12,992 bases of DNA from Candidatus Kuenenia stuttgartensis. GTDB lineage: Bacteria > Bacteroidota > Bacteroidia > Flavobacteriales_D > Crocinitomicaceae. Positions 6,008 to 12,992 of the stretch are shown in pieces; the stretch's first letter is position 1, and every line of letters starts with the position of its first letter. The translations under genes and the position numbers were made by a program. The DNA lies in NCBI GenBank assembly GCA_943326025.2, contig CALPRR020000053.1:1-12992 (forward strand), read 5' to 3'. The notes beneath the pieces are model-generated. The model was given only the letters and a program-made list of their open reading frames with translations, was not told the origin of the DNA and made no database searches.

Positions 6008-6418
6008 ATGAGTTTAGAATTAAATAGAATTGAAGAACCATTTGTATTTGAATTAAAAAACGAAGATGGTGTAGTTTGTGGAATTGATGCGAATCCTGCT
6101 ATTGGAGGAAAAAATAAAGGTTTACGTCCAATGGAATTGTTAGCTGGTTCTTTAGCTGGTTGTGCTTCCATCGATATTCTTTTGATTCTAAAAAAACAGA
6201 AAATAGAACCAACTCATTTTTCGATTAAAATAGATACTAAAAGAGCAGAAGGCGTACCTGCTATTTTCGAAGAAATCAAATTAACTTTTTTCGTGAATCC
6301 AGAAGTGAATGCTGAAAAATTAGATCGCGCCATTGGATTGACTTTAGAAAAATATTGTTCTGTATCAGCCTCTTTGAAAGAAAACATTAACGTCATTTAC
6401 GAGGTAAAAAATATCTAA
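6008..6418 (+). CDS. OsmC/YhfA-family thiol protein
   Basis: A 136-residue soluble protein of the OsmC fold. The two family cysteines are both present: Cys52 in LLAGSLAGCASIDILLIL (44-61) at the start of the long central helix, and Cys117 in LEKYCSVSASLKE (113-125). In characterised members these form a thiol-peroxidase pair acting on organic hydroperoxides, or act as redox proteins of unclear substrate. The gene lies 16 nt after the transporter genes and 5 nt before metZ. In other bacteria a YeeE transporter is partnered by the TusA-like sulfur carrier YeeD. An OsmC protein in that position suggests it might receive or reduce imported sulfane sulfur. That role is inference. Simple peroxide defence of the sulfhydrylase is the alternative. 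Confidence 0.85.
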   Translation: MSLELNRIEEPFVFELKNEDGVVCGIDANPAIGGKNKGLRPMELLAGSLAGCASIDILLILKKQKIEPTHFSIKIDTKRAEGVPAIFEEIKLTFFVNPEVNAEKLDRAIGLTLEKYCSVSASLKENINVIYEVKNI

Positions 6419-6423
6419 ATATT

Positions 6424-7578
6424 ATGAGAGACGAAACTTTAGCTATTCGATTACAAACTGAGCGTTCGCAATACAAAGAACATTCAGTTCCATTATACAT
6501 GACAAGTAGTTATGCTTTTGATGACGCTGAAGAAATGCGTGCGTTATTTGCAGATGAAAAAGAAGGAAATATTTATTCAAGATATTCAAATCCAAACGTT
6601 CAAGAATTCATTGATAAAATTTGTGCGTTTGAAAAAGCAGAAGCTGGTTGGGCAACTGCATCTGGAATGGCTGCTGTATTTACTCTATTTGGTTCTTTAT
6701 TAAGTGCAGGAGATCACATTGTTTCTTGTCGTTCAGTTTTCGGTTCAACACACCGATTATTGGTAGATATTTTCCCAAAATGGAATATTTCTTCTACTTA
6801 TGTCGATTTCGATGATTACGATGGTTTTGAAAATTCGATTCAAGAAAACACAAAATTTGTTTACATTGAAACTCCTTCTAACCCAGGTTTAGATATAATT
6901 GACTTAGAACGATTGGCAGCGATCTGTAAAAAGAAAAATGTATTATTCGTTGTAGACAATTGCTTTGCAACACCAATATTACAACAACCGTTGACTTTTG
7001 GAGCAGATGTTTCGATTCATTCTGCAACGAAATACATTGATGGACAAGGAAGAACTTTAGGAGGCGTAATTGTTGGATCAAACGAAATCATCAAACAAGT
7101 GGAAGCTTTTGCTCGTCACACAGGACCCGCAATGAGTCCTTTTAATGCATGGATTCTTTCAAAATCAATTGAAACATTGCCTTTACGCATGGAGAAACAT
7201 TCTCAAAATGCCCTGGAAATTGCTAAAAGATTGGAAAGTAATGACAAAGCAAAATGGGTAAAATATCCATTATTAGAAAGTCATCCTCAATTTGAAATCG
7301 CTAAAAAACAAATGAAATTGGGTGGTGGAATTGTTTCTTTTGAAATCAAAGGAGGATTGGAAGCTGGAAGAAATTTCTTAGATAAATTAAAACTATTCTC
7401 TTTAACAGCTAATCTTGGAGACACGAGAAGTATTGCTACTCATCCTGCATCAACAACACATTCAAAATTAACACCCGAACAACGCTTAGATGTTGGTATT
7501 TCAGATGGTTTAATACGTCTATCTATCGGATTAGAACATATTGAAGATATTTGGGAAGATATATTACAAGCGCTTTAA
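6424..7578 (+). CDS. metZ: PLP-dependent O-acylhomoserine sulfhydrylase (MetZ type)
   Basis: Member of the Cys/Met metabolism PLP family (384 residues, full length). It replaces the acyl group of O-succinyl- or O-acetylhomoserine with sulfide to give homocysteine, bypassing cystathionine. Visible features are YSRYSNPNVQEF (51-62, phosphate-binding Tyr/Arg from the partner subunit), ATASGMAAV (77-85), YIETPSNPGLDI (147-158), VVDNCFATP (176-184, Asp178 on the pyridine nitrogen), the PLP lysine Lys203 in SIHSATKYIDGQGRTLGG (197-214), and SLGxxx-type substrate residues near LTANLGDTRSIATHPAST. The KYIDGQGR form of the PLP motif favours MetZ over MetB or MetC, which usually read KYxxGHSD. It is the last gene of the operon, followed by a terminator. 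Confidence 0.9.
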   Translation: MRDETLAIRLQTERSQYKEHSVPLYMTSSYAFDDAEEMRALFADEKEGNIYSRYSNPNVQEFIDKICAFEKAEAGWATASGMAAVFTLFGSLLSAGDHIVSCRSVFGSTHRLLVDIFPKWNISSTYVDFDDYDGFENSIQENTKFVYIETPSNPGLDIIDLERLAAICKKKNVLFVVDNCFATPILQQPLTFGADVSIHSATKYIDGQGRTLGGVIVGSNEIIKQVEAFARHTGPAMSPFNAWILSKSIETLPLRMEKHSQNALEIAKRLESNDKAKWVKYPLLESHPQFEIAKKQMKLGGGIVSFEIKGGLEAGRNFLDKLKLFSLTANLGDTRSIATHPASTTHSKLTPEQRLDVGISDGLIRLSIGLEHIEDIWEDILQAL

Positions 7579-7584
7579 AAATGT

Positions 7585-7618
7585 AAAAATCCTTTTCTAT
7601 TGAAGAGGATTTTTTTTT
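7585..7618 (+). terminator. Intrinsic terminator of the met operon
   Basis: A 13-bp stem (7585-7597 with 7602-7614, one G-T pair) has loop TATT and is followed by T's to 7618. It begins 7 nt after the metZ stop, so it separates the methionine operon from the envelope cassette downstream. Confidence 0.85.
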
Positions 7619-7661
7619 AATTTATACAGTTTAGTTATTTGAAAAATATTATTTTTACCCC

Positions 7662-8123
7662 ATGTTTAAATGGCTATATTTCATCACTTTCAGCTGCCTC
7701 ATATTGGCTTGTTCTCTAAATTCAGAACAAGAACGTCAATTAAACAAATCACTTTCAAATTATTTAAATGCTAAGAATTCTGGAGCAATCTTGGAATACA
7801 CATCGCTTATTTACCCAGAATTAATTCGAGAATGGAAAACAAGTGGGTTAGATACTTTGAAAGAAAAAGTGAAACTAAAAACGGATACAACTGAATTGAA
7901 AAACTTTGAAAATCCTTTTTTAATTCAAACAAAAAAAGAAAATAAAACTATTCAAATCAAATATCAATTAGATTGTTATTCAAATGAATATAATTCATCC
8001 GAAAAAACGAAAGTGAACCTTTATGCTATCTCAAATGACGAAGGAAAATCCTGGTTCTTTATGGATGAAAAAGATTATATAAATCCTCAAACGTGTAAAA
8101 AACTGAAGCGACTCATTCAGTAG
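7662..8123 (+). CDS. Small lipoprotein of unknown function
   Basis: A 153-residue protein with a short lipoprotein signal: basic Lys3, a hydrophobic core and a lipobox ILAC ending at Cys17, so the mature protein is lipid-anchored. No surface-export signature of the acidic type is obvious after the cysteine. The mature part is charged, with a helix-like start (SEQERQLNKSLSNYLNAKNSG) followed by alternating strands and an SNDEGKSWFFMDEKDY stretch. This is reminiscent of small NTF2-like lipoproteins of Bacteroidota, but I cannot assign a family. It heads a run of three envelope genes, with only 11 nt to the next. The 43 nt between the upstream terminator and this ATG must hold any promoter, and no perfect box is seen there. 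Confidence 0.75.
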   Translation: MFKWLYFITFSCLILACSLNSEQERQLNKSLSNYLNAKNSGAILEYTSLIYPELIREWKTSGLDTLKEKVKLKTDTTELKNFENPFLIQTKKENKTIQIKYQLDCYSNEYNSSEKTKVNLYAISNDEGKSWFFMDEKDYINPQTCKKLKRLIQ

Positions 8124-8134
8124 TGAATTAATTT

Positions 8135-8968
8135 ATGAAAACATACATTGCCTCCATCCTATTTATCATAATTCAATTGCCTTTATTCGCTCAAAACTGG
8201 CAACCTATGGGAACACGCTCAAATTCTTTAGCAAATTCCTCTGTTTCCATTTCAGATGTTTGGGCTTACCACAACAATCCAGGTGCACTTGGAAATCTAA
8301 AAAAGACTTCATTCGGTTTTTCTTATGAAAATCGTTATTTACTAAAAGATACTCAATTTCAAGGATTTTGCTTTGCTTCGCCAACTAAAATAGGCGTTAT
8401 TTCAGTCGGCGGACAATTCTATGGAAGTGATAATTTAAAAACGTATCGAGCAGGGTTTGGATATAGTTTAAAATTAACAGACTATTTAGCTGCAGGCGTT
8501 CAATTGAATTCTCTCGGAATTCGACTTCCATCCTATTATGGCTCAAAAAATTCTATGACTGCTGAAATTGGATTACAAGCTTTTATCAATGAAAAATGGT
8601 CAATCGGTTTTAGTGCGTTTAATATTTCTAATTCAAAATTAGCAAGCTTTCAAAATGAACAATTTTCAACCGTTTTGCGATTAGGAACTACTTATAAAAT
8701 TTCGAAGAATGTTCAACTTTTCCTTCAGGCTGATAAATCGATCCTTCATAAAATTCAATTCAAAACAGCATTCGAATACAACTCAAAAGAGAAGTTCTTT
8801 TTCCGAGGAGGAATTTCAACGCAACCACTTTTCGTCAGTTTTGGATTTGGTTATCATTTCAAAAAAATGGATTTGAATCTCGGAAGTTCATACCAACAAA
8901 TTTTAGGATGGTGTCCATCATTTACATTGAATTTCGAATTGAACAAAAAGCAAAATGAAAGTAATTAA
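8135..8968 (+). CDS. PorV/PorQ-like outer-membrane beta-barrel protein
   Basis: A 277-residue protein with a signal peptide (1-19, cleavage likely LFA/QN). It then has the characteristic N-terminal block of the PorV/PorQ/UPF0164 group: GTRSNSLANSSVSISDVW (26-43) followed by HNNPGAL (46-52). The remainder alternates hydrophobic and polar residues in roughly ten-residue strands, as in an outer-membrane barrel (for example LAAGVQLNSLGIRL and FFFRGGISTQPLFVSFGFGYHF). The barrel is short for a FadL-type protein but acceptable for the PorQ group. PorV and PorQ serve type IX secretion in this phylum, though many relatives have no known role. The stop overlaps the next gene by 14 nt, so the two are translationally coupled and probably act together. 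Confidence 0.75.
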   Translation: MKTYIASILFIIIQLPLFAQNWQPMGTRSNSLANSSVSISDVWAYHNNPGALGNLKKTSFGFSYENRYLLKDTQFQGFCFASPTKIGVISVGGQFYGSDNLKTYRAGFGYSLKLTDYLAAGVQLNSLGIRLPSYYGSKNSMTAEIGLQAFINEKWSIGFSAFNISNSKLASFQNEQFSTVLRLGTTYKISKNVQLFLQADKSILHKIQFKTAFEYNSKEKFFFRGGISTQPLFVSFGFGYHFKKMDLNLGSSYQQILGWCPSFTLNFELNKKQNESN

Positions 8969-11009
8969 TCTAATCGCATTTGTTATTTTTCTTGCTTCAT
9001 TCAATTTCATTTATGGTCAAGAAAAGTCTGAAATCATCCAACAACGGATAGAATTTTTAGCTGAACATAACGAAAATGAAGATATTGACCTTACAGCAAC
9101 AATGGATGCTTTGAATTATTATTTTGAACACCCCATAAACTTAAACCAAACAACTGAAGATGAATTAAATGAAATTGGAATACTAACTCAGTTTCAAGTA
9201 CAAGATTTATTATTACATTTAAAGAAAAATGGCAAATTAATTACGATTTATGAACTTCAAACGTTAAAATATTGGGATCAAACAACCATCCAAATGATCC
9301 TTCCTTTTGTGACGGTCGATGAAAAAATCGAACAAGTAAATTTGAACCTAAAAGAAATTTTAAAGTACGGAAATTTTGAAATGTACAACCGCTATCAACT
9401 GATTCCAGAAAAGAAACAAGGCTATTTCGATTCAACTTCAAATGGAAATTATCAAGGCAATGTGAACCATTATTATTCACGATTGAGGTATTCTTATCGA
9501 ACAAATTTAAGTTTAGGTTTCACTGCAGACAAAGATCCAGGCGAACCATTTTTTCAAGGAGTAAACAAACAAGGATATGATTTTTATTCAGCACATGCCT
9601 ATTATAGAGGCGGTAAATATTTGAAAGGAATTGTCATTGGTGATTATCATATCGGTTTGGGTCAAGGCTTGTTAATTTGGACCAATTATGCTTTTGGTAA
9701 AACTGCAGATGTGACCAACATCAAGAAAACAGCAAATTCATTTAAACCATATACTTCAGCAGATGAAAACCAATTTTTAAGAGGATTCGCAATTGATTTG
9801 GGATATAAAAATTTCACATGGACAAATTTCGGTTCTATCAAAAAAATGGATGCAACCGTTCAAACGGATTCAACATCTAATTTTAGTTTTTACAGTTCTA
9901 TTCAAGCAACAGGTTTACATCGAACCACAACCGAAATCGAACGCAAAAATTCAGCTATTGAAAAAATCGTCGGTTCTTCTTTAAGCTACAAAAACAGAAA
10001 TTTCAAAATTGGATTGAATACTATTTTTCAAGGTTATGACAAAGATTATTCAAAAGACATACAGACTTATAATCAATTTGATTTCCGAGGAAAAGAGATG
10101 ATTAATATCAGCACCGATTACAATTGGGCGATAAAAAATTTAAATTTCTTTGGAGAGATAGCACATAACTCCTTTTCAAATGGAATCGCGCAACTTCATG
10201 GTGTTTTAATAGCGATTGATTCTAGAGCAAGCTTCTCCTTAATCTGTAGAAATTATGCAAAGAATTATCAAAGTTTTTATTCCAATGCTTTTGCTGATGC
10301 TACAAAAACTCAAAACGAAAAAGGAATTTATGTTGGTGCTAAAATCAAATTAAACTCCAATTGGTTTATCAATTCCTATGCTGATTTATTTTCTTCACCT
10401 TGGCTAAAGTATCAAGTGGATGCTCCTTCAGTTGGTCATGATTTATTTTCTCAAATAACTTACAAACCTTCTAAAAAATTAGAGATTTATGGTCGCATAA
10501 GAGAACAAAATCATCAGAAAAACAGTCGTTACTCCGATGGTTCTATATCAAACCTAGACGATAATATCCAACGCAATATTCGATTAAATTTGAATTATCA
10601 AGTTTCTGAAAACATCACTTTAAAAAGTAGAATAGAATATGTTTCATTAGAAGGAAAATCAAAGACTGTTGAAACGGGTTCATTAATGACACAAGATTTA
10701 TTCTATAAACCTAAAAAGTTACCATTTGATCTAATTTTTCGATACGCTTTATTTCAAACAGATAGCTACGATACTCGAATCTACAGTTATGAATCGAATG
10801 CTCAAAATGTATTTTCGATTCCAGCTTATTATGACAAAGGTTCTAAGTTTTATATTTTGATTCGAACCACCTTTTTACGTCATTTTGATTTATGGATTCG
10901 TTATGGAAAGACCGTTTATGTCGATCAAAATGTAATCGGAAGTGGGAATGAATCAATTTTAGGTAATCAAAAAAGCGACTTAACATTCCAATTAAGGCTA
11001 AAACTATAA
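8955..11009 (+). CDS. Outer-membrane barrel protein with an N-terminal periplasmic helix-hairpin-helix domain
   Basis: A 684-residue protein with a signal peptide (1-21, cleavage likely IYG/QE). Residues about 58-120 hold a ComEA-like helix-hairpin-helix block, HPINLNQTTEDELNEIG followed by QVQDLLLHLKKNGKLITIYELQ, a recurrent Bacteroidota architecture. From about 130 to the end the sequence reads as a large beta-barrel rich in Tyr/Asn strands (LSLGFTADKDPGEPF, GIVIGDYHIGLGQGLLIW, and a closing strand ending LTFQLRLKL). The helix-hairpin-helix would sit in the periplasm. In ComEA this fold binds DNA, so DNA contact is possible but unproven, and other members bind peptide or are structural. The start overlaps the previous barrel gene by 14 nt. 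No terminator follows directly. Function not known. Confidence 0.75.
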   Translation: MKVINLIAFVIFLASFNFIYGQEKSEIIQQRIEFLAEHNENEDIDLTATMDALNYYFEHPINLNQTTEDELNEIGILTQFQVQDLLLHLKKNGKLITIYELQTLKYWDQTTIQMILPFVTVDEKIEQVNLNLKEILKYGNFEMYNRYQLIPEKKQGYFDSTSNGNYQGNVNHYYSRLRYSYRTNLSLGFTADKDPGEPFFQGVNKQGYDFYSAHAYYRGGKYLKGIVIGDYHIGLGQGLLIWTNYAFGKTADVTNIKKTANSFKPYTSADENQFLRGFAIDLGYKNFTWTNFGSIKKMDATVQTDSTSNFSFYSSIQATGLHRTTTEIERKNSAIEKIVGSSLSYKNRNFKIGLNTIFQGYDKDYSKDIQTYNQFDFRGKEMINISTDYNWAIKNLNFFGEIAHNSFSNGIAQLHGVLIAIDSRASFSLICRNYAKNYQSFYSNAFADATKTQNEKGIYVGAKIKLNSNWFINSYADLFSSPWLKYQVDAPSVGHDLFSQITYKPSKKLEIYGRIREQNHQKNSRYSDGSISNLDDNIQRNIRLNLNYQVSENITLKSRIEYVSLEGKSKTVETGSLMTQDLFYKPKKLPFDLIFRYALFQTDSYDTRIYSYESNAQNVFSIPAYYDKGSKFYILIRTTFLRHFDLWIRYGKTVYVDQNVIGSGNESILGNQKSDLTFQLRLKL

Positions 11010-11136
11010 CTGTTTTTAGGGTAGCTTAATCTATCTTTAAATTTCATTTAAGCATGAGCCTTTTAATGTTTATGAATGAACAAACAAATGTGAATGAAAC
11101 TATAATTATTTCTGTTATTCAATAAATAATTGTATC

Positions 11137-11144
11137 TATATTTG
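11137..11144 (+). promoter_or_regulatory. -7 promoter box for dnaN
   Basis: TATATTTG matches TAnnTTTG exactly and lies 28 nt before the dnaN ATG, giving a short leader of about 20 nt. The -33 region (around 11110-11117) has no clean TTG. The rest of the 163-nt gap (11010-11172) is AT-rich and shows no terminator for the envelope cassette. Confidence 0.55.
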
Positions 11145-11172
11145 CTTATCGAATATAAATTTAAAAAAGAAG

Positions 11173-12291
11173 ATGAATTTCATACTCTCAAGTACAACAC
11201 TTTTACGTCATTTACAAAGCATTTCAGGTGTTTTAGCAACTAGTAATACCTTGCCAATTTTAGATAATTTTTTATTCGAAATTGAAGATGGTCAATTAAC
11301 AGTTTCTGCTTCTGACCTTGAAACAACAATGAGAACAACATTAGAGGTTGAATCAAAAGATGGAGGAAAGATTGCTATTCCTGCAAAATTGTTGCTTGAA
11401 GTTCTTAAAAACTTACCAGATCAACCTTGTACATTTATTGTGGACATGAACAATTTCGGAATTGAGATTGCTTACGACAATGGAAAGTCGAAAATGGTTG
11501 GATATAATGGTGAAGAATATCCAAAAACTCCAGCTATTGAAAACAGTAATACAATTAAAATTTCTGGAGAAATTATTTCTAAAGCAATTAACAAAACGTT
11601 ATTCGCTACTGGAAATGATGATTTAAGACCTGTAATGAGCGGTGTTTTTTGTCAGTTTACACCAGAAGATATTACATTCGTTGCAACTGATGCACACAAA
11701 TTAGTTCGTTATAGAAGAACAGATTCTCAAGCAACTGGAAGTTCTTCATTTATTCTTCCTAAAAAACCATTGAACTTATTGAAATCTAATGTTCGTGGTG
11801 ATGAAGAAATTTTAATTGAATACAATGATTCAAATGTAATTTTCACTTTAAATGACATCGTTTTGATCTGTCGTTTAATTGATGGGAAATATCCAAACTA
11901 CGAAGCAGTTATCCCTAAAGAAAATCCAAATGTATTAACAATTGAAAGAGCTCAATTTTTAAGTTCTATCAAACGTGTTTCTATTTTTGCAAATAAAACA
12001 ACTCATCAAATTAAATTAAAATTAGCTGGTTCTGAATTATCTCTTTCAGCTGAAGATTTAGATTTCTCAAATGAAGCAAATGAGCGTTTAACATGTAACT
12101 ACGATGGAGACGACATGGAAATTGGTTTCAATTCTCGTTTCTTAATGGAAATGTTAAACAACATGGACACTACAGAAGTTAAATTGGTTATGAGTGAGCC
12201 TAGCAGAGCTGGTTTATTAATCCCTGGAAATTCTTCTAATGAGCATGAAGATATTTTAATGTTGGTGATGCCAGTGATGTTGAATAGATAA
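11173..12291 (+). CDS. dnaN: DNA polymerase III beta subunit (sliding clamp)
   Basis: A 372-residue clamp protein. The homodimer encircles DNA and tethers the replicative polymerase and repair proteins. Three topologically similar domains can be drawn at about 1-125, 126-245 and 246-372. Typical segments are MNFILSSTTLLRHLQSISGV at the start, LPILDNFLFE (27-36), the ATDAHKLVRYRR block in domain 2, DGKYPNYEAVIP linking to domain 3, and the C-terminal LMLVMPVMLNR, which lines the hydrophobic partner-binding cleft. The final residue Arg is slightly unusual, and a repeat begins 3 nt after the stop. dnaA is not next to it, as is usual in this phylum. It has its own promoter box and a shared terminator with the convergent moxR-like gene. 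Confidence 0.97.
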   Translation: MNFILSSTTLLRHLQSISGVLATSNTLPILDNFLFEIEDGQLTVSASDLETTMRTTLEVESKDGGKIAIPAKLLLEVLKNLPDQPCTFIVDMNNFGIEIAYDNGKSKMVGYNGEEYPKTPAIENSNTIKISGEIISKAINKTLFATGNDDLRPVMSGVFCQFTPEDITFVATDAHKLVRYRRTDSQATGSSSFILPKKPLNLLKSNVRGDEEILIEYNDSNVIFTLNDIVLICRLIDGKYPNYEAVIPKENPNVLTIERAQFLSSIKRVSIFANKTTHQIKLKLAGSELSLSAEDLDFSNEANERLTCNYDGDDMEIGFNSRFLMEMLNNMDTTEVKLVMSEPSRAGLLIPGNSSNEHEDILMLVMPVMLNR

Positions 12292-12294
12292 CTT

Positions 12295-12332
12295 CGACTC
12301 CGCTCAGTTACAACGACTCCGCTCAATTACAT
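12295..12332. repeat. Two tandem 19-bp repeats of the CGACTCCGCTCA type
   Basis: CGACTCCGCTCAGTTACAA (12295-12313) is followed at once by CGACTCCGCTCAATTACAT (12314-12332), two mismatches in 19. The motif is GC-rich against an AT-rich background and starts 3 nt after the dnaN stop. From memory, CTGAGCGGAGTCG-type intergenic repeats are frequent in Flavobacteria genomes. Read on the other strand it encodes the TERSRS string often seen in spurious ORFs. Confidence 0.7.
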
Positions 12333-12340
12333 AAAATGAA

Positions 12341-12375
12341 ATTTTGAATTTTGAATTTTGAATTTTGAATTTTGA
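12341..12375. repeat. Perfect tandem array of five ATTTTGA heptamers
   Basis: Five exact ATTTTGA units run without interruption, followed by ATTTTT, between the 19-bp repeats and the terminator. The unit length of seven makes it likely to vary by slippage. The same heptamer occurs in degenerate form after metX. Confidence 0.85.
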
Positions 12376-12386
12376 ATTTTTATATA

Positions 12387-12418
12387 AAAAAAACCGATTT
12401 TTTCAAATCGGTTTTTTT
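12387..12418. terminator. Bidirectional terminator between dnaN and the moxR-like gene
   Basis: A perfect 14-bp stem (12387-12400 with 12405-12418) has loop TTTC, a CCGATTT/AAATCGG core and flanking A- and T-tracts, so it works for both converging genes. The moxR-like stop lies 18 nt to its right. Confidence 0.88.
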
Positions 12419-12435
12419 GTTTTATAGTTTTTATA

Positions 12436-12992
12436 TTATAATAATTCTTCGATGATTCTATCCATTGAGTAACCTTCTGCCTCTGCTCGGTAGTTACGAA
12501 CTAAACGGTGTCTTAAAATTGGTTTCGCAACTGCTTTTACATCCTCAATGTCTGGTGAATATTTCCCATTTAATACAGCGTGACATTTCGCGCCAATAAT
12601 TAAGTATTGAGAAGCTCTTGGTCCAGCACCCCATGAAATAAAATCTTTTGTCAATTGAGGAGCAAAATCACTACTAAAACGTGTTTTACCAACTAATTTT
12701 ACGGCGTATTCTAACACATTATCAGGTACAGGAACGCGACGAATTAAATCTTGATATTGCATAATTTCTTCTCCAGAAACAACTCTTTTCAATTCTGTTT
12801 TCACATCTGAAGTTGTCGCACGAACAATGGCCATTTCTTCATTATACGTTGGATAATCAACCCAAATATTGAACATAAAACGGTCTAATTGTGCTTCAGG
12901 TAATGGATACGTTCCTTCTTGCTCAATTGGATTTTGAGTTGCTAAAACAAAGAAGGGAGCTGGCAATGGATAATTTACACCACCTGTTGTAA
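12436..12992 (-). CDS. MoxR-family AAA+ ATPase, C-terminal part (cut by window end)
   Basis: On the minus strand the frame is open from the window end (first full codons TTGGVNYPLPAPFF) to TAA at 12436-12438, about 185 residues. The true start lies outside the window. The in-frame TTG at 12964-12966 is internal and not a start, because the conserved reading continues upstream of it. Sensor-1 ATQNP and the arginine-finger block EQEGTYPLPEAQLDRFMFN are clear, followed by the MoxR lid domain (VPVPDNVLEYAVKLV, SWGAGPRASQYLI, VKAVAKPILRHRL). Such ATPases usually act as chaperone-like motors with von Willebrand-domain partners encoded next to them (Batl/BatA-type in Bacteroidota). Any partner would lie beyond the window or elsewhere, since the gene ends here against the terminator. 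Confidence 0.92.
   Translation of the reverse strand, partial: TTGGVNYPLPAPFFVLATQNPIEQEGTYPLPEAQLDRFMFNIWVDYPTYNEEMAIVRATTSDVKTELKRVVSGEEIMQYQDLIRRVPVPDNVLEYAVKLVGKTRFSSDFAPQLTKDFISWGAGPRASQYLIIGAKCHAVLNGKYSPDIEDVKAVAKPILRHRLVRNYRAEAEGYSMDRIIEELL

Noticed and set aside
9241..9504. 87-codon minus-strand ORF inside the large barrel gene
   Set aside because: Shadow of the coding frame on the other strand, with no recognisable content.
12099..12326. 75-codon minus-strand ORF over the dnaN end, containing a TERSRS string
   Set aside because: It lies antisense to conserved dnaN sequence and its start is made by the 19-bp repeats, a frequent source of false ORFs.
12295..12332. Possible CRISPR array
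   Set aside because: Only two 19-bp copies with no spacers, and no cas genes in the window.

Overview
The window looks like chromosomal DNA from an AT-rich Bacteroidota bacterium, most likely order Flavobacteriales. The evidence is a gldF/gldG pair (ABC components tied to gliding and type IX secretion), promoter boxes matching the Bacteroidota TAnnTTTG consensus, PorV-like and helix-hairpin-helix outer-membrane barrel proteins, and starts without Shine-Dalgarno sequences. Genus cannot be fixed from the sequence. No phage, transposase, tRNA, rRNA or CRISPR array was seen.

Layout. (1) 1-1779, minus strand: the first 321 codons of gldG (cut by the window edge), gldF, and a near-perfect promoter. 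(2) 1780-2262: an AT-rich gap with a strong bidirectional hairpin, a second weaker hairpin and a palindrome that may be an operator. (3) 2200-7618, plus strand: a methionine/sulfur operon. It starts with a promoter candidate and a SAM-I (S-box) riboswitch, followed by a 36-codon leader ORF ending Met-Cys-Cys-Cys-Met-stop. Then come metX (homoserine O-acyltransferase), homoserine dehydrogenase, a YeeE/YedE-type sulfur transporter split into two genes, an OsmC-family thiol protein and a metZ-type sulfhydrylase, closed by an intrinsic terminator. (4) 7662-11009: a tight three-gene envelope cassette (lipoprotein, PorV-like barrel, and a barrel with a periplasmic helix-hairpin-helix domain). (5) 11137-12291: dnaN, the sliding clamp, with its own promoter box. 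(6) 12295-12418: short repeats and a shared terminator between dnaN and a convergent gene. (7) 12436-12992, minus strand: the C-terminal part of a MoxR-type AAA+ ATPase, cut by the window end.

How the genes work together. The operon encodes reduction of aspartate semialdehyde to homoserine, its acylation, and direct replacement of the acyl group by sulfur. The split transporter probably brings in thiosulfate or another sulfane-sulfur compound, and the OsmC protein may process it. The 5' leader appears able to sense two things: SAM (riboswitch) and, by inference, charged cysteinyl-tRNA and perhaps methionyl-tRNA (leader peptide). This riboswitch plus poly-cysteine leader is the most interesting element of the window.
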